NCBI GenBank assembly: GCA_944372665.1
Contig: CALVZV010000002.1
Span: forward strand, 1 to 64,000
Direction of reading: 5' to 3'
DNA from: an uncultured Clostridia bacterium
Lineage (GTDB): Bacteria; Bacillota; Clostridia; Christensenellales; DTU072
DNA length: 64,000 bases
Position 1 is the first letter of the stretch, and each line of letters begins with the position of its first letter. The position numbers and the translations under genes were made by a program. Below are positions 1-8,374 of the stretch, in pieces. Below the pieces are notes generated by a model. It searched no databases and was not told the DNA's origin. It saw only the letters and a program-made list of their open reading frames with translations.

Positions 1-353
1 TATCCGAAGGCAAAGCCATCAGAGTTGACTGGTGCGGCACCATCGAAACCGGTTCCGTTCAGCTGACCGAGCTCGGCACCGCCGCCGCTCCCGGAACCCA
101 GGAAGCCATCGACGCCGCGAAGGCTCAGCTTGCCGCCGGCACCCTCAAAGTGTTCGACATCTCTAAGTTCACCGTTAAGGGCGCTCAGCTTACCGAAGAA
201 CAAATGGCTGACGTTCACGGCTCCGACTATGTTCCCGATTCTTATCCCGTAGTTAACGGCGTTTATCAGGAAAGCGTCTATCGTTCCGCTCCTTACTTCG
301 ATATCGATATCGACGGTATCACTCTCGGCGGAGACGTCAGCGCCAAAGCATAA
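1..353 (+). CDS. BMP-family nucleoside ABC transporter substrate-binding protein, C-terminal part
   Basis: Only the last 117 or so codons are present, with the reading frame open from the left window edge (first full codon at base 3) to TAA at 351-353. The pattern 'DWCGTIETGSVQLTELGTAA', then an acidic/alanine helix, then 'AAGTLKVFDISKFTVKG' is the usual end of the PnrA/BmpA (Med) family, in which the second lobe closes over a bound nucleoside and ends in an A(A)GxxxVFD turn. The protein would be a lipoprotein outside the membrane; its lipobox lies off-window. Its position directly before a nucleoside-type double ATPase and two permeases supports the call. Substrate specificity cannot be read from this fragment. 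Confidence 0.8.
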   Translation, partial: SEGKAIRVDWCGTIETGSVQLTELGTAAAPGTQEAIDAAKAQLAAGTLKVFDISKFTVKGAQLTEEQMADVHGSDYVPDSYPVVNGVYQESVYRSAPYFDIDIDGITLGGDVSAKA

Positions 354-370
354 ACTCGATTAACTTCATT

Positions 371-400
371 GCAAGACGGGGCGATATCGCCCCGTCTTGT
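371..400 (+). terminator. Hairpin between binding-protein and ATPase genes
   Basis: A perfect palindrome of 13-base arms (AAGACGGGGCGAT / ATCGCCCCGTCTT) begins 19 bases after the lipoprotein stop and is followed only by a short TTTT. It looks like a partial terminator or mRNA-stabilising stem that would leave the binding protein in excess over the ATPase and permeases, a common arrangement in ABC import operons. That role is inferred. Confidence 0.6.
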
Positions 401-441
401 GCCTTTTGACCGGCTTATACGCAATACTTTCGGAGGAAATC

Positions 442-2154
442 TTGGAAAAGACTGTTGCGCTTGAACTGAAAAACATTACGAAAACTTTCGGCGAGGTGGT
501 GGCCAACAAAAACGTCGACCTCGAACTGTACCGCGGCGAGATACTCTCGCTTTTAGGCGAAAACGGCAGCGGCAAAACGACGCTGATGAACATGATCTGC
601 GGCATTTATTTCCCCGACGAAGGCGAAATTTTCGTGGGCGGCGAGGAAGCCGTGATCCGTTCGCCCAAGGACGCATTCGCCCTGAAAATAGGTATGATAC
701 ACCAGCATTTCAAACTGGTTGACATCTTTACCGCGGCGGATAACGTGATTTTGGGGGAACACATGCCCCGTTATTCCGTAAAGGAAGAGGGCAAAAAGGC
801 AATTGCGGCGGCAAACGGGTTTAAGCCCGTCAAGCCTGCCGAAAAAATACTTTGGGGGCTGAAGCTCGGACTTAAGCTTTCGGCGCTTCCGTTTATCAAA
901 ATAGGCAAGAAAATCAAATTCGATTATCTGGCGAAGTCGCGCACACGCAAGATCACGGAAATTTCGTCCAGATACGGATTCGATATAGATCTAAAGAAAA
1001 AAATCTACGACATGTCCGTTTCCGAGAAACAGACCGTCGAAATAATAAAGGTATTGTACCGCGGGGCGGAAATACTCATTCTCGACGAACCCACCGCGGT
1101 TTTGACTCCGCAGGAGATAGATAAACTTTTCGCTATTCTGCGTCGCATGCGCGACGACGGAAAGTCCATAATCATCATCACTCACAAACTTAACGAGGTC
1201 ATGGCGATATCCGACAGAGTCGCCGTTTTGAGAAAAGGCGAGCATATCGCCACCGTAAATACCGCCGAGACCGACGAGAAAGCTCTGACCGAGATGATGG
1301 TCGGTAAAAAGATAGACCTGAATATCGAAAGAGCGGAGCCCAATGACGTCAAAGACAGACTTACCGTCAGGAACCTGACGGTAATAAACCGCGACGGAAT
1401 GAAAGCGCTTGACGACGTGTCGTTTACGGCGCGTTCGGGAGAGATACTCGGTATCGCCGGGATAGCGGGCAGCGGACAAAGAGAATTGCTGGAAGCCATT
1501 GCGGGACTTCAGAAGACCGCGGGCGGCGACATTCTTTATTTCGACCCCAACAAAGAGGATGCCGAAGTCGATCTGATGCAGAAAACTCCCGTCGAAATAA
1601 GGGATCTGGGAGTCAGGCTTTCCTTCGTGCCCGAGGACAGACTCGGCATGGGACTGGTCGGTAACATGGACCTCGTGGACAACATGATGCTGCGTTCGTA
1701 TACGAAAGGACGTTTCGTGTTCGTGGACCGAAAGAACCCCAAAGAGCTTGCCGAGCACATAGTTCACGACCTTGAAGTCGTGACTCCGGGAGTCAGGACT
1801 CCCGTCAGGAAGCTTTCGGGCGGCAACGTCCAGAAAGTGCTTGTCGGTCGTGAGATCGCGGCGGCGCCGACGGTACTAATGGCGGCGTATCCGGTCAGAG
1901 GACTGGATATCAACAGCTCCTACACCATCTATCATCTGCTGAACCAGCAAAAGGAAAAAGGCGTCGCGGTTATTTACGTCGGCGAGGACCTTGACGTACT
2001 CATCGATTTGTGCGACAGGATACTGGTGCTTTGTGCGGGCAAGGTCAGCGGCATAGTCGACGGCAGGGGCGCAAAGAAAGAGGATATAGGTCTTTTGATG
2101 ACTAAACTTACCGGCAAAGAGGCGGACGGCGAAACAAAGGAGGCGGCGCTATGA
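442..2154 (+). CDS. Nucleoside ABC importer ATPase, two fused NBDs (NupO/RbsA type)
   Basis: Energises nucleoside uptake from the inner membrane face. The TTG at 442 is chosen because CGGAGGAAAT precedes it at normal spacing; the upstream ATG at 397 lies inside the hairpin. This gives 570 residues. NBD1 has Walker A GENGSGKTT, Walker B LILDEPTAVLTP and a weak signature (MSVSEKQ). NBD2 has the degenerate Walker A typical of the family (GIAGSGQ), signature LSGGNVQK, and AAYPVRGLD where the family usually has AAQPTRGLD. The protein is about 60 residues longer than usual for this family as I recall it. The extra stretch is a basic and hydrophobic insert in the NBD1 helical region, roughly residues 110-170. 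The stop overlaps the next ATG as ATGA. Confidence 0.88.
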   Translation: MEKTVALELKNITKTFGEVVANKNVDLELYRGEILSLLGENGSGKTTLMNMICGIYFPDEGEIFVGGEEAVIRSPKDAFALKIGMIHQHFKLVDIFTAADNVILGEHMPRYSVKEEGKKAIAAANGFKPVKPAEKILWGLKLGLKLSALPFIKIGKKIKFDYLAKSRTRKITEISSRYGFDIDLKKKIYDMSVSEKQTVEIIKVLYRGAEILILDEPTAVLTPQEIDKLFAILRRMRDDGKSIIIITHKLNEVMAISDRVAVLRKGEHIATVNTAETDEKALTEMMVGKKIDLNIERAEPNDVKDRLTVRNLTVINRDGMKALDDVSFTARSGEILGIAGIAGSGQRELLEAIAGLQKTAGGDILYFDPNKEDAEVDLMQKTPVEIRDLGVRLSFVPEDRLGMGLVGNMDLVDNMMLRSYTKGRFVFVDRKNPKELAEHIVHDLEVVTPGVRTPVRKLSGGNVQKVLVGREIAAAPTVLMAAYPVRGLDINSSYTIYHLLNQQKEKGVAVIYVGEDLDVLIDLCDRILVLCAGKVSGIVDGRGAKKEDIGLLMTKLTGKEADGETKEAAL

Positions 2155-3275
2155 CTGTAAAGAACGAAGCCGTAGTGAGCACGGTAAAAAGGCACAAGGA
2201 ACCGCTGTTCCGTCTTATCAAACGCACGGACATCCCGATATGGAAAAAATGGGTCATCCGTATAGCCACTTTTGCGGTTGCGGCGATAACGGCGGGTCTG
2301 CTGTTCACGTTTATAATCGGCGACGGAGCCGCCTTCGGGACCTTTTTCAAAGAACTCTGGAGCGGTTCGTTCGGCACGGAAAGACTGACGTACATATTCC
2401 TGAACAACTGGGCGATAATGATGTGCATATCGCTGGCGGTAACTCCGGCATTCAAAATGCGTTTTTGGAATATCGGTGCGGAAGGACAGACGCTTGCCGC
2501 GGCACTCGGTGCGGCGTTCGTCATACACTATTTCGGAAAAAGCCTAATAGAACCCGTCGTGATTCTTTTAATGCTGGTGGCGGCGTTGTTCATGGGTATG
2601 CTCTGGGCGCTGCTGCCTGCGATATTTAAAGCCGTTTGGGGAACGAACGAAACCCTGTTTACTTTGATGATGAACTATGTGGCGATACAGCTGGTCAATT
2701 TCTTCGTCAACCTTTGGTCTCCCGGCGGATCGGGCACGATAGGAAATCTCGGGAACGGCAGTTTCCACGGGCTTTTCGGTTTGCCGTATATTCAGAACGC
2801 GGTGTTTGTGGCGATAGTGACGATTATAGTATTCGTTTATTTGAAATTCTTTAAGCACGGATACGAACTCGAGGTTGTCGGCGAAAGCGTAAATACCGCC
2901 AAATACATAGGAATAAACGTAAAGAAAGTAATTATACGTACAATGATATTGTCCGGTGCCGTTTGCGGATTCGCAGGCTTTTTATTGGTCGGCGGCTCGC
3001 CTACGCCCACGATCAATACCGGATTGGTGGGCGGCAGAGGCTTTACCGCGATACTCGTTTCATGGCTTTCGAAGTTCAGCCCGATAGCCATGATTTTCGT
3101 TGCGGCATTGGTGGTCTTTTTGCAAAAAGGAGCAAGTCAGGCGTCGGACAGCTTCCATCTGGGGGCTTCAAGCGCGTTTTCGAATATCATTATAGGAATA
3201 TTCTTCCTGATGATCATAGCCTGCGAGTTCTTTATAGACTATCAAATCAAATTCAGAAAAAAGGAGGGCAAATAA
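2151..3275 (+). CDS. Nucleoside ABC importer permease 1 (NupP-like, BPD_transp_2)
   Basis: First membrane subunit of the importer, 374 residues. A basic cytoplasmic N-terminus (about 40 residues) precedes many hydrophobic segments. The family core is visible: 'RFWNIGAEGQTLAAALGAA' near residue 105 and 'KYIGINVKKVIIRTMILSGA' near residue 250, the latter being the coupling-helix region of BPD_transp_2 permeases such as NupP/YufP. AAAGGAGG lies about 8 bases before the ATG, and the start codon overlaps the ATPase stop, so translation is probably coupled. The partner permease follows with no gap. Assignment to nucleosides rests on the BMP-type binding protein upstream. Confidence 0.88.
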   Translation: MTVKNEAVVSTVKRHKEPLFRLIKRTDIPIWKKWVIRIATFAVAAITAGLLFTFIIGDGAAFGTFFKELWSGSFGTERLTYIFLNNWAIMMCISLAVTPAFKMRFWNIGAEGQTLAAALGAAFVIHYFGKSLIEPVVILLMLVAALFMGMLWALLPAIFKAVWGTNETLFTLMMNYVAIQLVNFFVNLWSPGGSGTIGNLGNGSFHGLFGLPYIQNAVFVAIVTIIVFVYLKFFKHGYELEVVGESVNTAKYIGINVKKVIIRTMILSGAVCGFAGFLLVGGSPTPTINTGLVGGRGFTAILVSWLSKFSPIAMIFVAALVVFLQKGASQASDSFHLGASSAFSNIIIGIFFLMIIACEFFIDYQIKFRKKEGK

Positions 3276-4229
3276 ATGTTTTTAACCTTCCTGAAAAACG
3301 CCATCAGATTTTCCACGATTTTCCTGTTCGGTTCGACGGGTGAAACGATTACCGAAAAGTCCGGACACTTAAACCTCGGGACTCCCGGTATCATGTGTAT
3401 GGGGGCACTGGGCGGCTGCGTTGGCGAAAGCCTGTATCTGAAGTCCATCGGCGGCGATTACGCCGCGATAGACGGCTTTTCCGCGGTGGTCATAGGTATA
3501 TTGTTCGCAATGTTGTTCGCGGGCCTCGGCGGGCTGATCTACGGCTTTTTGACGATCACCTTAAGGTGCAATCAGAACGTATCCGGTCTTGCGATAACGA
3601 CTTTCGGCGCTGGCGTTACGAATTTCTTCATCAATTACGTTGACAGAAACGGATTCAACTATTTGGCGGCGAAATTTACGGCGCCCGTTTCTCAGGCGAA
3701 CGACTGGTTCTCTACGATATTCCTTTCCCACGGCGCCCTCGTGTATCTGGCGATAGTGCTTGCGCTGGTGGTGGCTTTCATAATGAAAAAGACCAGAACG
3801 GGACTTAATCTTACCGCGATAGGTGAAAATCCCGCCACGGCGGACGCCGCAGGAATCAACGTCACGGGTTATAAATACGTTTCCTGCGTGCTGGGTTCGG
3901 GAATTTCCGGAATAGGCGGTCTGTTCTATATAATGGACTATCTGTACGGCAGCTGGGAGTATTCGATAGACGCGATGGGCTGGCTGGCGGTGGCGCTGGT
4001 AATATTCTCGGTATGGAAACCCAACTGGGGTATACTCGGATCGATTCTTTTCGGCGCGCTTTACATACTGCCGTATTATACGAACTTCAGCTTTGCCATT
4101 CAGGAAATCATCAAGATGATACCTTATGCGGTGACCATTATAGTCTTGATAATCACAAGTATTATCAACCGCAGAGAATCGCAGCCGCCTGCCGCTTTGG
4201 GACTGAGCTATTTCAGAGAGGAGCGATAA
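3276..4229 (+). CDS. Nucleoside ABC importer permease 2 (NupQ-like, BPD_transp_2)
   Basis: Second permease, 317 residues, starting at the base after the previous stop, with AAGGAGG just upstream. It shows the diagnostic 'NLGTPGIMCMGALGGCVGES' near residue 30, 'TLRCNQNVSGLAITTFGAG' near residue 90 and 'AIGENPATADAAGINVTGYK' near residue 185, all characteristic of the NupQ/YufQ side of this family. The two permeases should form a heterodimer fed by the lipoprotein at the left edge. The operon ends 5 bases later at a strong hairpin shared with the convergent deoB gene. Confidence 0.88.
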   Translation: MFLTFLKNAIRFSTIFLFGSTGETITEKSGHLNLGTPGIMCMGALGGCVGESLYLKSIGGDYAAIDGFSAVVIGILFAMLFAGLGGLIYGFLTITLRCNQNVSGLAITTFGAGVTNFFINYVDRNGFNYLAAKFTAPVSQANDWFSTIFLSHGALVYLAIVLALVVAFIMKKTRTGLNLTAIGENPATADAAGINVTGYKYVSCVLGSGISGIGGLFYIMDYLYGSWEYSIDAMGWLAVALVIFSVWKPNWGILGSILFGALYILPYYTNFSFAIQEIIKMIPYAVTIIVLIITSIINRRESQPPAALGLSYFREER

Positions 4230-4234
4230 CGACG

Positions 4235-4266
4235 AAAAAAACGGCGCCGAGGCGCCGTTTTTTATT
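4235..4266. terminator. Bidirectional rho-independent terminator
   Basis: AAAAAA, then stem ACGGCGCC / GGCGCCGT with a GA-type loop, then a T run. It is U-tailed in both directions and sits between the end of the importer operon and the end of deoB, whose stop (4262-4264) falls in the tail. Confidence 0.85.
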
Positions 4267-5374
4267 GCAGTCCGAAAAAGCGTTTCAATTTTTCGGCTAC
4301 GAAACCGAACCCCGAAACGGTGCCGAAGTTGTGTCCGCCGGCTCCTCCGCCGTAAAACAGCGCGGGCACGTCCTCCCTGGAATGATCCGTGGACGGGGTG
4401 GACGGGTCGCAGCCGTGGTCCGCCGTTATTATAAAAAGGTCTTCGGGTTTAAGCAATTTTATTATTTCGTCAAGGCTTTCGTCGAATGCGCTTAATGCCG
4501 CGGCATAGCCGTTTATGTCGTTGCGGTGTCCGTAAAGCATGTCGAAATCTACGAGGTTGACAAAACAAAGTCCGTTGAAGTCGCGCGTCATAAACTCTTT
4601 CAGCCGCGTTATTCCGTCGGCATTGCCTGAAGTATGCACTGCTTCGGTAATGCCGCGTCCGCAGAAAATATCGTTGATTTTACCTACCGCTATCACGTCG
4701 AAGCCCTTTTCTTTCAAAGCGTCCAACAGCGTGGGAGCAGGCGGCGGCATGGAAAAATCGCGTCGGTCGGGTGTCCGGAAATAATTGCCTTCGCTGCCCG
4801 AGAAAGGTCTTGCTATGACCCTGGCGATGCCGTAGCCGTCGGCTATTTTCCGCGCAAGCGAACATATTCGGTAAAGCTCCTCCAAAGGCACGACGTCGGT
4901 ATGCGCCGCTATCTGCAAAACGGAATCGGCAGACGTATATACGATGACGCGTTTTCCCTCTGTCTGTTTTTTGCCCCAGTCGCGTATGACCGATGTGCCG
5001 GAATAGGGCGCGTTCACCAAAACTTCATAGCCCGTCACGCGCTCGAATTCGTCTATAAGTTCTTCGGGAAATCCGTCGGGGAAAGTCCTGAACGGCTCTG
5101 CCACAACGCCCGTAAGCTCCCAGTGCCCCGAAAGAGTATCCTTGTTTTTGCCTTTTTCCTTAAGACGAACGACGTCCGCGTTAGGATCGTCGACTTTAGG
5201 TACTGCGGACACGTTATCTATGTTTCCGAGTCCCATTTTTATCAAATTGGGAACCCTGAACAGAGTACTTCTGCTGACGGCAAGCAAAGTATCCGAGCCG
5301 CTGTCGCCGAACTCGGCTGCGTCCGAAGCGCCGCCGATACCGAACGAATCCAATACCGTAAGGAAAGCTCTCAT
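4262..5374 (-). CDS. deoB: Phosphopentomutase
   Basis: Interconverts ribose-1-phosphate or deoxyribose-1-phosphate with the 5-phosphate, linking nucleoside phosphorolysis to the pentose phosphate pathway. The 370 residues are close to the bacterial DeoB length. N-terminal 'LDSFGIGGASDAAEFGDSGSDT' carries the metal/nucleophile region of the alkaline-phosphatase superfamily; 'KNKDTLSGHWELTGV' near residue 75 and 'DNFVNLVDFDMLYGHRND'-like sequence near residue 270 are family signatures, and 'ITADHGCDPSTPSTDHSRE' near residue 315 holds the second Asp/His metal site. The start overlaps the upstream kinase stop by 4 bases. Its convergence on a nucleoside importer makes functional sense. Confidence 0.93.
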   Translation of the reverse strand: MRAFLTVLDSFGIGGASDAAEFGDSGSDTLLAVSRSTLFRVPNLIKMGLGNIDNVSAVPKVDDPNADVVRLKEKGKNKDTLSGHWELTGVVAEPFRTFPDGFPEELIDEFERVTGYEVLVNAPYSGTSVIRDWGKKQTEGKRVIVYTSADSVLQIAAHTDVVPLEELYRICSLARKIADGYGIARVIARPFSGSEGNYFRTPDRRDFSMPPPAPTLLDALKEKGFDVIAVGKINDIFCGRGITEAVHTSGNADGITRLKEFMTRDFNGLCFVNLVDFDMLYGHRNDINGYAAALSAFDESLDEIIKLLKPEDLFIITADHGCDPSTPSTDHSREDVPALFYGGGAGGHNFGTVSGFGFVAEKLKRFFGLQ

Positions 5375-6486
5375 GACTTCAGATACTCCCTTAATCCGCA
5401 GGCAGCCTTATACAAATCGGTCTGCGCCGAGAGGCGCAGCTTAATGAAGTCCGTTTCCGAAGCGCAGCGTATTGCAAGCTCTATACCGTGTTCGGCCAAA
5501 AGCGAGTCCGTGATCTCGCTTGAAATGTCGCCGGCAAGGCAGTATGTTTTGACTCTCGCGCCTTTTGCGATATCCGCCACCGTGCCTACGACCTTGCCCA
5601 TAAAACTTTGTCTGTCCAGTCTGCCTTCGCCGGTTATCACGGCGGTCGCGCCCGAAAGCGCTTCCTCGAAATGCATGGCTTTCAGCACTGCCCCGGCTCC
5701 CGGGGTTAACTCGGCGTTAAGGAACGCGCTGAGCCCCGCTCCGATGCCTCCTCCGGCGCCGCCGCCGGCAAGAGAGGCGACCTCCTTGCCCGTCGTGTGA
5801 CTTAGCAAAGCGGCATAGGACGCCATTCCGCTTTCCAGAAGTTCCAGATCCTCCACCGACGCGCCTTTTTGCGGTGCGAAGACATAGACGGCGCCGTCTT
5901 TTCCCAAAAGCGGAACGTGCACGTCGCATAGCGCCGTGAATTTGACTTCGGAGATCCGTTTGTCGAGTTCGGAAACGTCGATACGCTCTATTTCGCCCAG
6001 GGTGCCGCCCGTGGGAAGCATGGGCAGACCTTCTGCGTCAGTAAATTTTACGCCCAGCGCCGCGGCAAGCCCCGCTCCGCCGTCGTTTGTGGCGGAGCCG
6101 CCCACTGCGACATAGATCTCTTTTGCGCCGGCGTCAAGCGCCGCTTTTATCAGTTCTCCCACGCCGTACGACGTGGTTAGACGCACGTTTTTTCTGCCTT
6201 CCACCAGCGTCAGTCCCGCGGCTTCCGCGACCTCGACTACAGCCGTATCCCCCGACAGCAGGTATTTGGCCGTTATTCTTTCCATATACGGGTTTGCGAC
6301 GTTGACGTCGACGTAATTACCGCCGATCGCGCTTCTGAAACAGCTTAAGGTGCTTTCGCCGCCGTCGGCGACCGGAAGCTGTATTATTTCGTCCGCCGCT
6401 CCCGTAAACGCTTCCGCGATCGTCAGCGCGGCTTCGTAGGCAGTCAGCGTGCCTTTGAAAGAGTCGGGTGCGATAACTATTTTCAT
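5371..6486 (-). CDS. Glycerate kinase (GarK/GlxK family)
   Basis: Phosphorylates D-glycerate with ATP; the 371 residues match the family. It starts with the hallmark 'MKIVIAPDSFKGTLTAYEAA' and has 'PVADGGESTL' near residue 60, 'VAVGGSATNDGGAGLAAALG' near residue 125 and 'VITGEGRLDRQSFMGKVVG' near residue 285, all conserved in the GarK/GlxK fold. GGAGGCATC precedes the ATG. It forms an operon with deoB (4-base overlap), a pairing that could feed three-carbon breakdown products, though no glyoxylate or tartronate genes are nearby. The choice between 2- and 3-glycerate kinase cannot be made from sequence. Confidence 0.9.
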   Translation of the reverse strand: MKIVIAPDSFKGTLTAYEAALTIAEAFTGAADEIIQLPVADGGESTLSCFRSAIGGNYVDVNVANPYMERITAKYLLSGDTAVVEVAEAAGLTLVEGRKNVRLTTSYGVGELIKAALDAGAKEIYVAVGGSATNDGGAGLAAALGVKFTDAEGLPMLPTGGTLGEIERIDVSELDKRISEVKFTALCDVHVPLLGKDGAVYVFAPQKGASVEDLELLESGMASYAALLSHTTGKEVASLAGGGAGGGIGAGLSAFLNAELTPGAGAVLKAMHFEEALSGATAVITGEGRLDRQSFMGKVVGTVADIAKGARVKTYCLAGDISSEITDSLLAEHGIELAIRCASETDFIKLRLSAQTDLYKAACGLREYLKS

Positions 6487-6526
6487 GATGCCTCCGTCAA
6501 TGCGTCAGTAGGTGTACGTTTGTAAA

Positions 6527-6555
6527 ATTATAGCATATTCCGGAGCGTACCGCAA
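6527..6555 (-). promoter_or_regulatory. Promoter for glycerate kinase-deoB operon
   Basis: Minus strand TTGCGG (6550-6555), 17-base spacer, TATAAT (6527-6532), about 40 bases before the kinase ATG. It lies wholly in the gap after the lipid kinase gene, so the operon probably has its own start. Confidence 0.65.
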
Positions 6556-6560
6556 GCGCG

Positions 6561-7403
6561 CTATTCGGGCATACCTATCTTGATGGAGTTGTGCAGCAGA
6601 TGCGTTTTGACGTAAAATGTCGTGTTCATTCCTTCGGCGCGTTCTCCGTCGGCGCAGAACACCGGCACGGAGTCGAAAGAAAGCTTCAGTTCTTTGAAAG
6701 CGCAGAATTCGATCGTTTTTGAGGAATAGGGCTTGGAGTAGCCCATAAAGAAGCTGCGGAAAAAGGGGAAGAATATGGCTATTTTGCCGAATATGCCTTT
6801 TGCCTTCGGGGAACGTATCGTCAACAGGCACATATCGCCCCCTTCGGAATACATGCGATTGAACCTGAAACCGAAGCACCTGGGCGAGTTTATGACCATT
6901 ATGAGAGTATATTCCCCCTCGAAGTCGCACCCGTCGACGGTGATCTTTGCGCGGATACGCGCGACCTTATACTCCTTGATCACGCGCATGACGTAAGCCA
7001 GAGCCTTGAAACGCTGCTTGGATCTATGCCCTACGCTGTAGCCCAGCGGCGTAAAAGTGCCCGCTGCGAAAACGTAAGAAAAGAGCCTGCCGTCCGCTTC
7101 TCCCACGAGAGAGATGGGCTCGGTGCGTTTGATATGCGCGGCTTCGTTCAGCGTACCGCTGGGGAGATAGTATACCTGCATGCTGCCGGGCAAGTCGGAA
7201 TTTATAAGGTGGTTCAAGGTACCGTCGCCTCCGCATACTACCGCCGTGTCGTAACCCGAAAAATCGGGAGCGCTCTCCGACGGCAGATAGACCACGTCCG
7301 TTTTATCGAAAGACTTATTGAGCCGTAAGACCAGTTCGTCCACGTTCAGACCGTTGAATCCCCCGGCAATTTTGTTCACAAGTACTATGCAGGATCTGCC
7401 CAT
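6561..7403 (-). CDS. Diacylglycerol/lipid kinase family protein (DagK/YegS type)
   Basis: Probable lipid kinase of the diacylglycerol kinase catalytic fold, 280 residues. 'CIVLVNKIAGG' at the N-terminus matches the family's N-P-x-(A/S)-G strand with substitutions; 'DTAVVCGGDGTLNHLINS' near residue 55 is the nucleotide-binding GGDGT loop; 'YYLPSGTLNEAA' near residue 78 replaces the usual P-x-GT-x-ND; the C-terminal beta domain ends with 'VFCADGERAE', the DGE strand. No Shine-Dalgarno is present; a TATAAT lies exactly 6 bases before ATG, so the mRNA is predicted leaderless. The substrate (diacylglycerol, undecaprenol or other) is unknown. The altered GTLNE instead of GTxND makes me less sure of activity. 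Confidence 0.82.
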   Translation of the reverse strand: MGRSCIVLVNKIAGGFNGLNVDELVLRLNKSFDKTDVVYLPSESAPDFSGYDTAVVCGGDGTLNHLINSDLPGSMQVYYLPSGTLNEAAHIKRTEPISLVGEADGRLFSYVFAAGTFTPLGYSVGHRSKQRFKALAYVMRVIKEYKVARIRAKITVDGCDFEGEYTLIMVINSPRCFGFRFNRMYSEGGDMCLLTIRSPKAKGIFGKIAIFFPFFRSFFMGYSKPYSSKTIEFCAFKELKLSFDSVPVFCADGERAEGMNTTFYVKTHLLHNSIKIGMPE

Positions 7404-7409
7404 ACTTAT

Positions 7410-7438
7410 ATTATATTGCCAAAATGCCGCCGAAGCAA
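7410..7438 (-). promoter_or_regulatory. Promoter of the lipid kinase gene, predicted leaderless start
   Basis: Minus strand TTGCTT (7433-7438), 17-base spacer, TATAAT (7410-7415), then six bases and the ATG. A start 7 bases after the -10 box would make the A of ATG the first transcribed base. Confidence 0.65.
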
Positions 7439-7458
7439 CCCGAAAAGCCTATGCCGCG

Positions 7459-7490
7459 AAAAAAAATTCTTAAATTTGCCGATTTAAAGT
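7459..7490 (-). terminator. Probable terminator after mntP
   Basis: On the minus strand a TTAAAT / ATTTAA stem is followed by GAATTTTTTTT. The stem is all A/T and weak, but the U tract is long and it lies between the mntP stop and the lipid kinase promoter. Confidence 0.45.
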
Positions 7491-7558
7491 TAAGGATTCC
7501 TAAATCCGGATCACGGTGACCCGAATAGGTTATTTTGACAAAATCGTTTTTGTGTGTT

Positions 7559-8185
7559 TTATAATACCAGTATTTCCAGATGCTCCAAAAGGATCTTCAG
7601 CCCGATCGCAAGCAGTATCACGCCCCCCGCGATCTCTGCTTTTCCGCCGAGCTTTTTGCCGATCTTGGAGCCGAGAAATACCCCGAGTACCGACAGCGCG
7701 AAAGTCACCGCGCCGATAACGGAAACGCTTATCCAGATATTTGTATCCAAAAACGCGAACGTCGCTCCGACGATCAGCGCGTCGATGCTGGTGGCGAACG
7801 CCATGACCGTAAGCTCTTTTATACGGAACGGGACGGGAGGATCTTCCTCGTCGGGGGCGGTATCGGCTTTTCCGGAGGCTTTTTCCGCTTTTTCGCGACG
7901 TTTCTTCCTTTCTTCTTTTATTCCCTCGTAAATCATTTTTATACCCAGAATGCCCAAAAGCGCAAAAGCTATCCAATGGTCGAATGCGGCGATCTTGTCG
8001 GCGAAAAGCGCGGCGAGGTAGTATCCGATAACGGGCATAGCCGCCTGGAACACTCCGAAAAAGAGCGCTGTAAGCAACCCGTTTTTCCAGGTGAAGCGCT
8101 TGGCTTCCAGTCCGCGGCACATCGCCACCGCAAAGGCGTCGGCGGCAAGTCCAACGCTTATCAAGAACAGCTCCGCAAACGGCAT
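7559..8185 (-). CDS. mntP: Manganese efflux pump MntP
   Basis: Exports Mn2+ across the cytoplasmic membrane. The 208 residues form six hydrophobic segments in two repeats. Each repeat carries the family's acidic signature: 'SVGLAADAFAVAMCRGL' near residue 10 and 'FATSIDALIVGATFAFL' near residue 130. Between them is a charged cytoplasmic loop rich in Lys/Glu (residues about 85-115). GGAGAAT precedes the ATG. Its own promoter lies 37 bases upstream; the leader is too short for a yybP-ykoY manganese riboswitch, which often controls this gene elsewhere, so regulation here must be by another route. Confidence 0.92.
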   Translation of the reverse strand: MPFAELFLISVGLAADAFAVAMCRGLEAKRFTWKNGLLTALFFGVFQAAMPVIGYYLAALFADKIAAFDHWIAFALLGILGIKMIYEGIKEERKKRREKAEKASGKADTAPDEEDPPVPFRIKELTVMAFATSIDALIVGATFAFLDTNIWISVSVIGAVTFALSVLGVFLGSKIGKKLGGKAEIAGGVILLAIGLKILLEHLEILVL

Positions 8186-8221
8186 TTCATTCTCCGTGAA
8201 ATTACTTTGGGATTTTTGAAA

Positions 8222-8250
8222 AGTATATCATGCGCGCGCACGCAAGTCAA
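8222..8250 (-). promoter_or_regulatory. mntP promoter
   Basis: Minus strand TTGACT (8245-8250), 17-base spacer, TATACT (8222-8227). It gives a leader of about 30 bases. Confidence 0.75.
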
Positions 8251-8300
8251 CCGTTGGCGCCGCATGCGGTAAACGTGCGGTAAATAAAAAGTATTGCGTA

Positions 8301-8329
8301 TTGACGCGGCATAAAGAAAATTATATAAT
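8301..8329 (+). promoter_or_regulatory. Promoter of the dual phosphoesterase gene
   Basis: TTGACG (8301-8306), 17-base spacer, TATAAT (8324-8329). The leader then holds a GGGCG / CGCCC mini-hairpin (8347-8359) immediately before GGAGGAG. Confidence 0.8.
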
Positions 8330-8374
8330 ATTTACTACATATTTACGGGCGTTTCGCCCGGGAGGAGAGTGGAT

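Noticed and set aside
7535-7565. Plus-strand TTGACA ... TATAAT near the mntP end
   Set aside because: The spacer is 19 bases and the transcript would run antisense into mntP with no gene following; chance in AT-rich sequence is the simpler explanation.
8186-8374. Manganese riboswitch upstream of mntP
   Set aside because: The mntP promoter leaves a leader of only about 30 bases, too short for a yybP-ykoY element.
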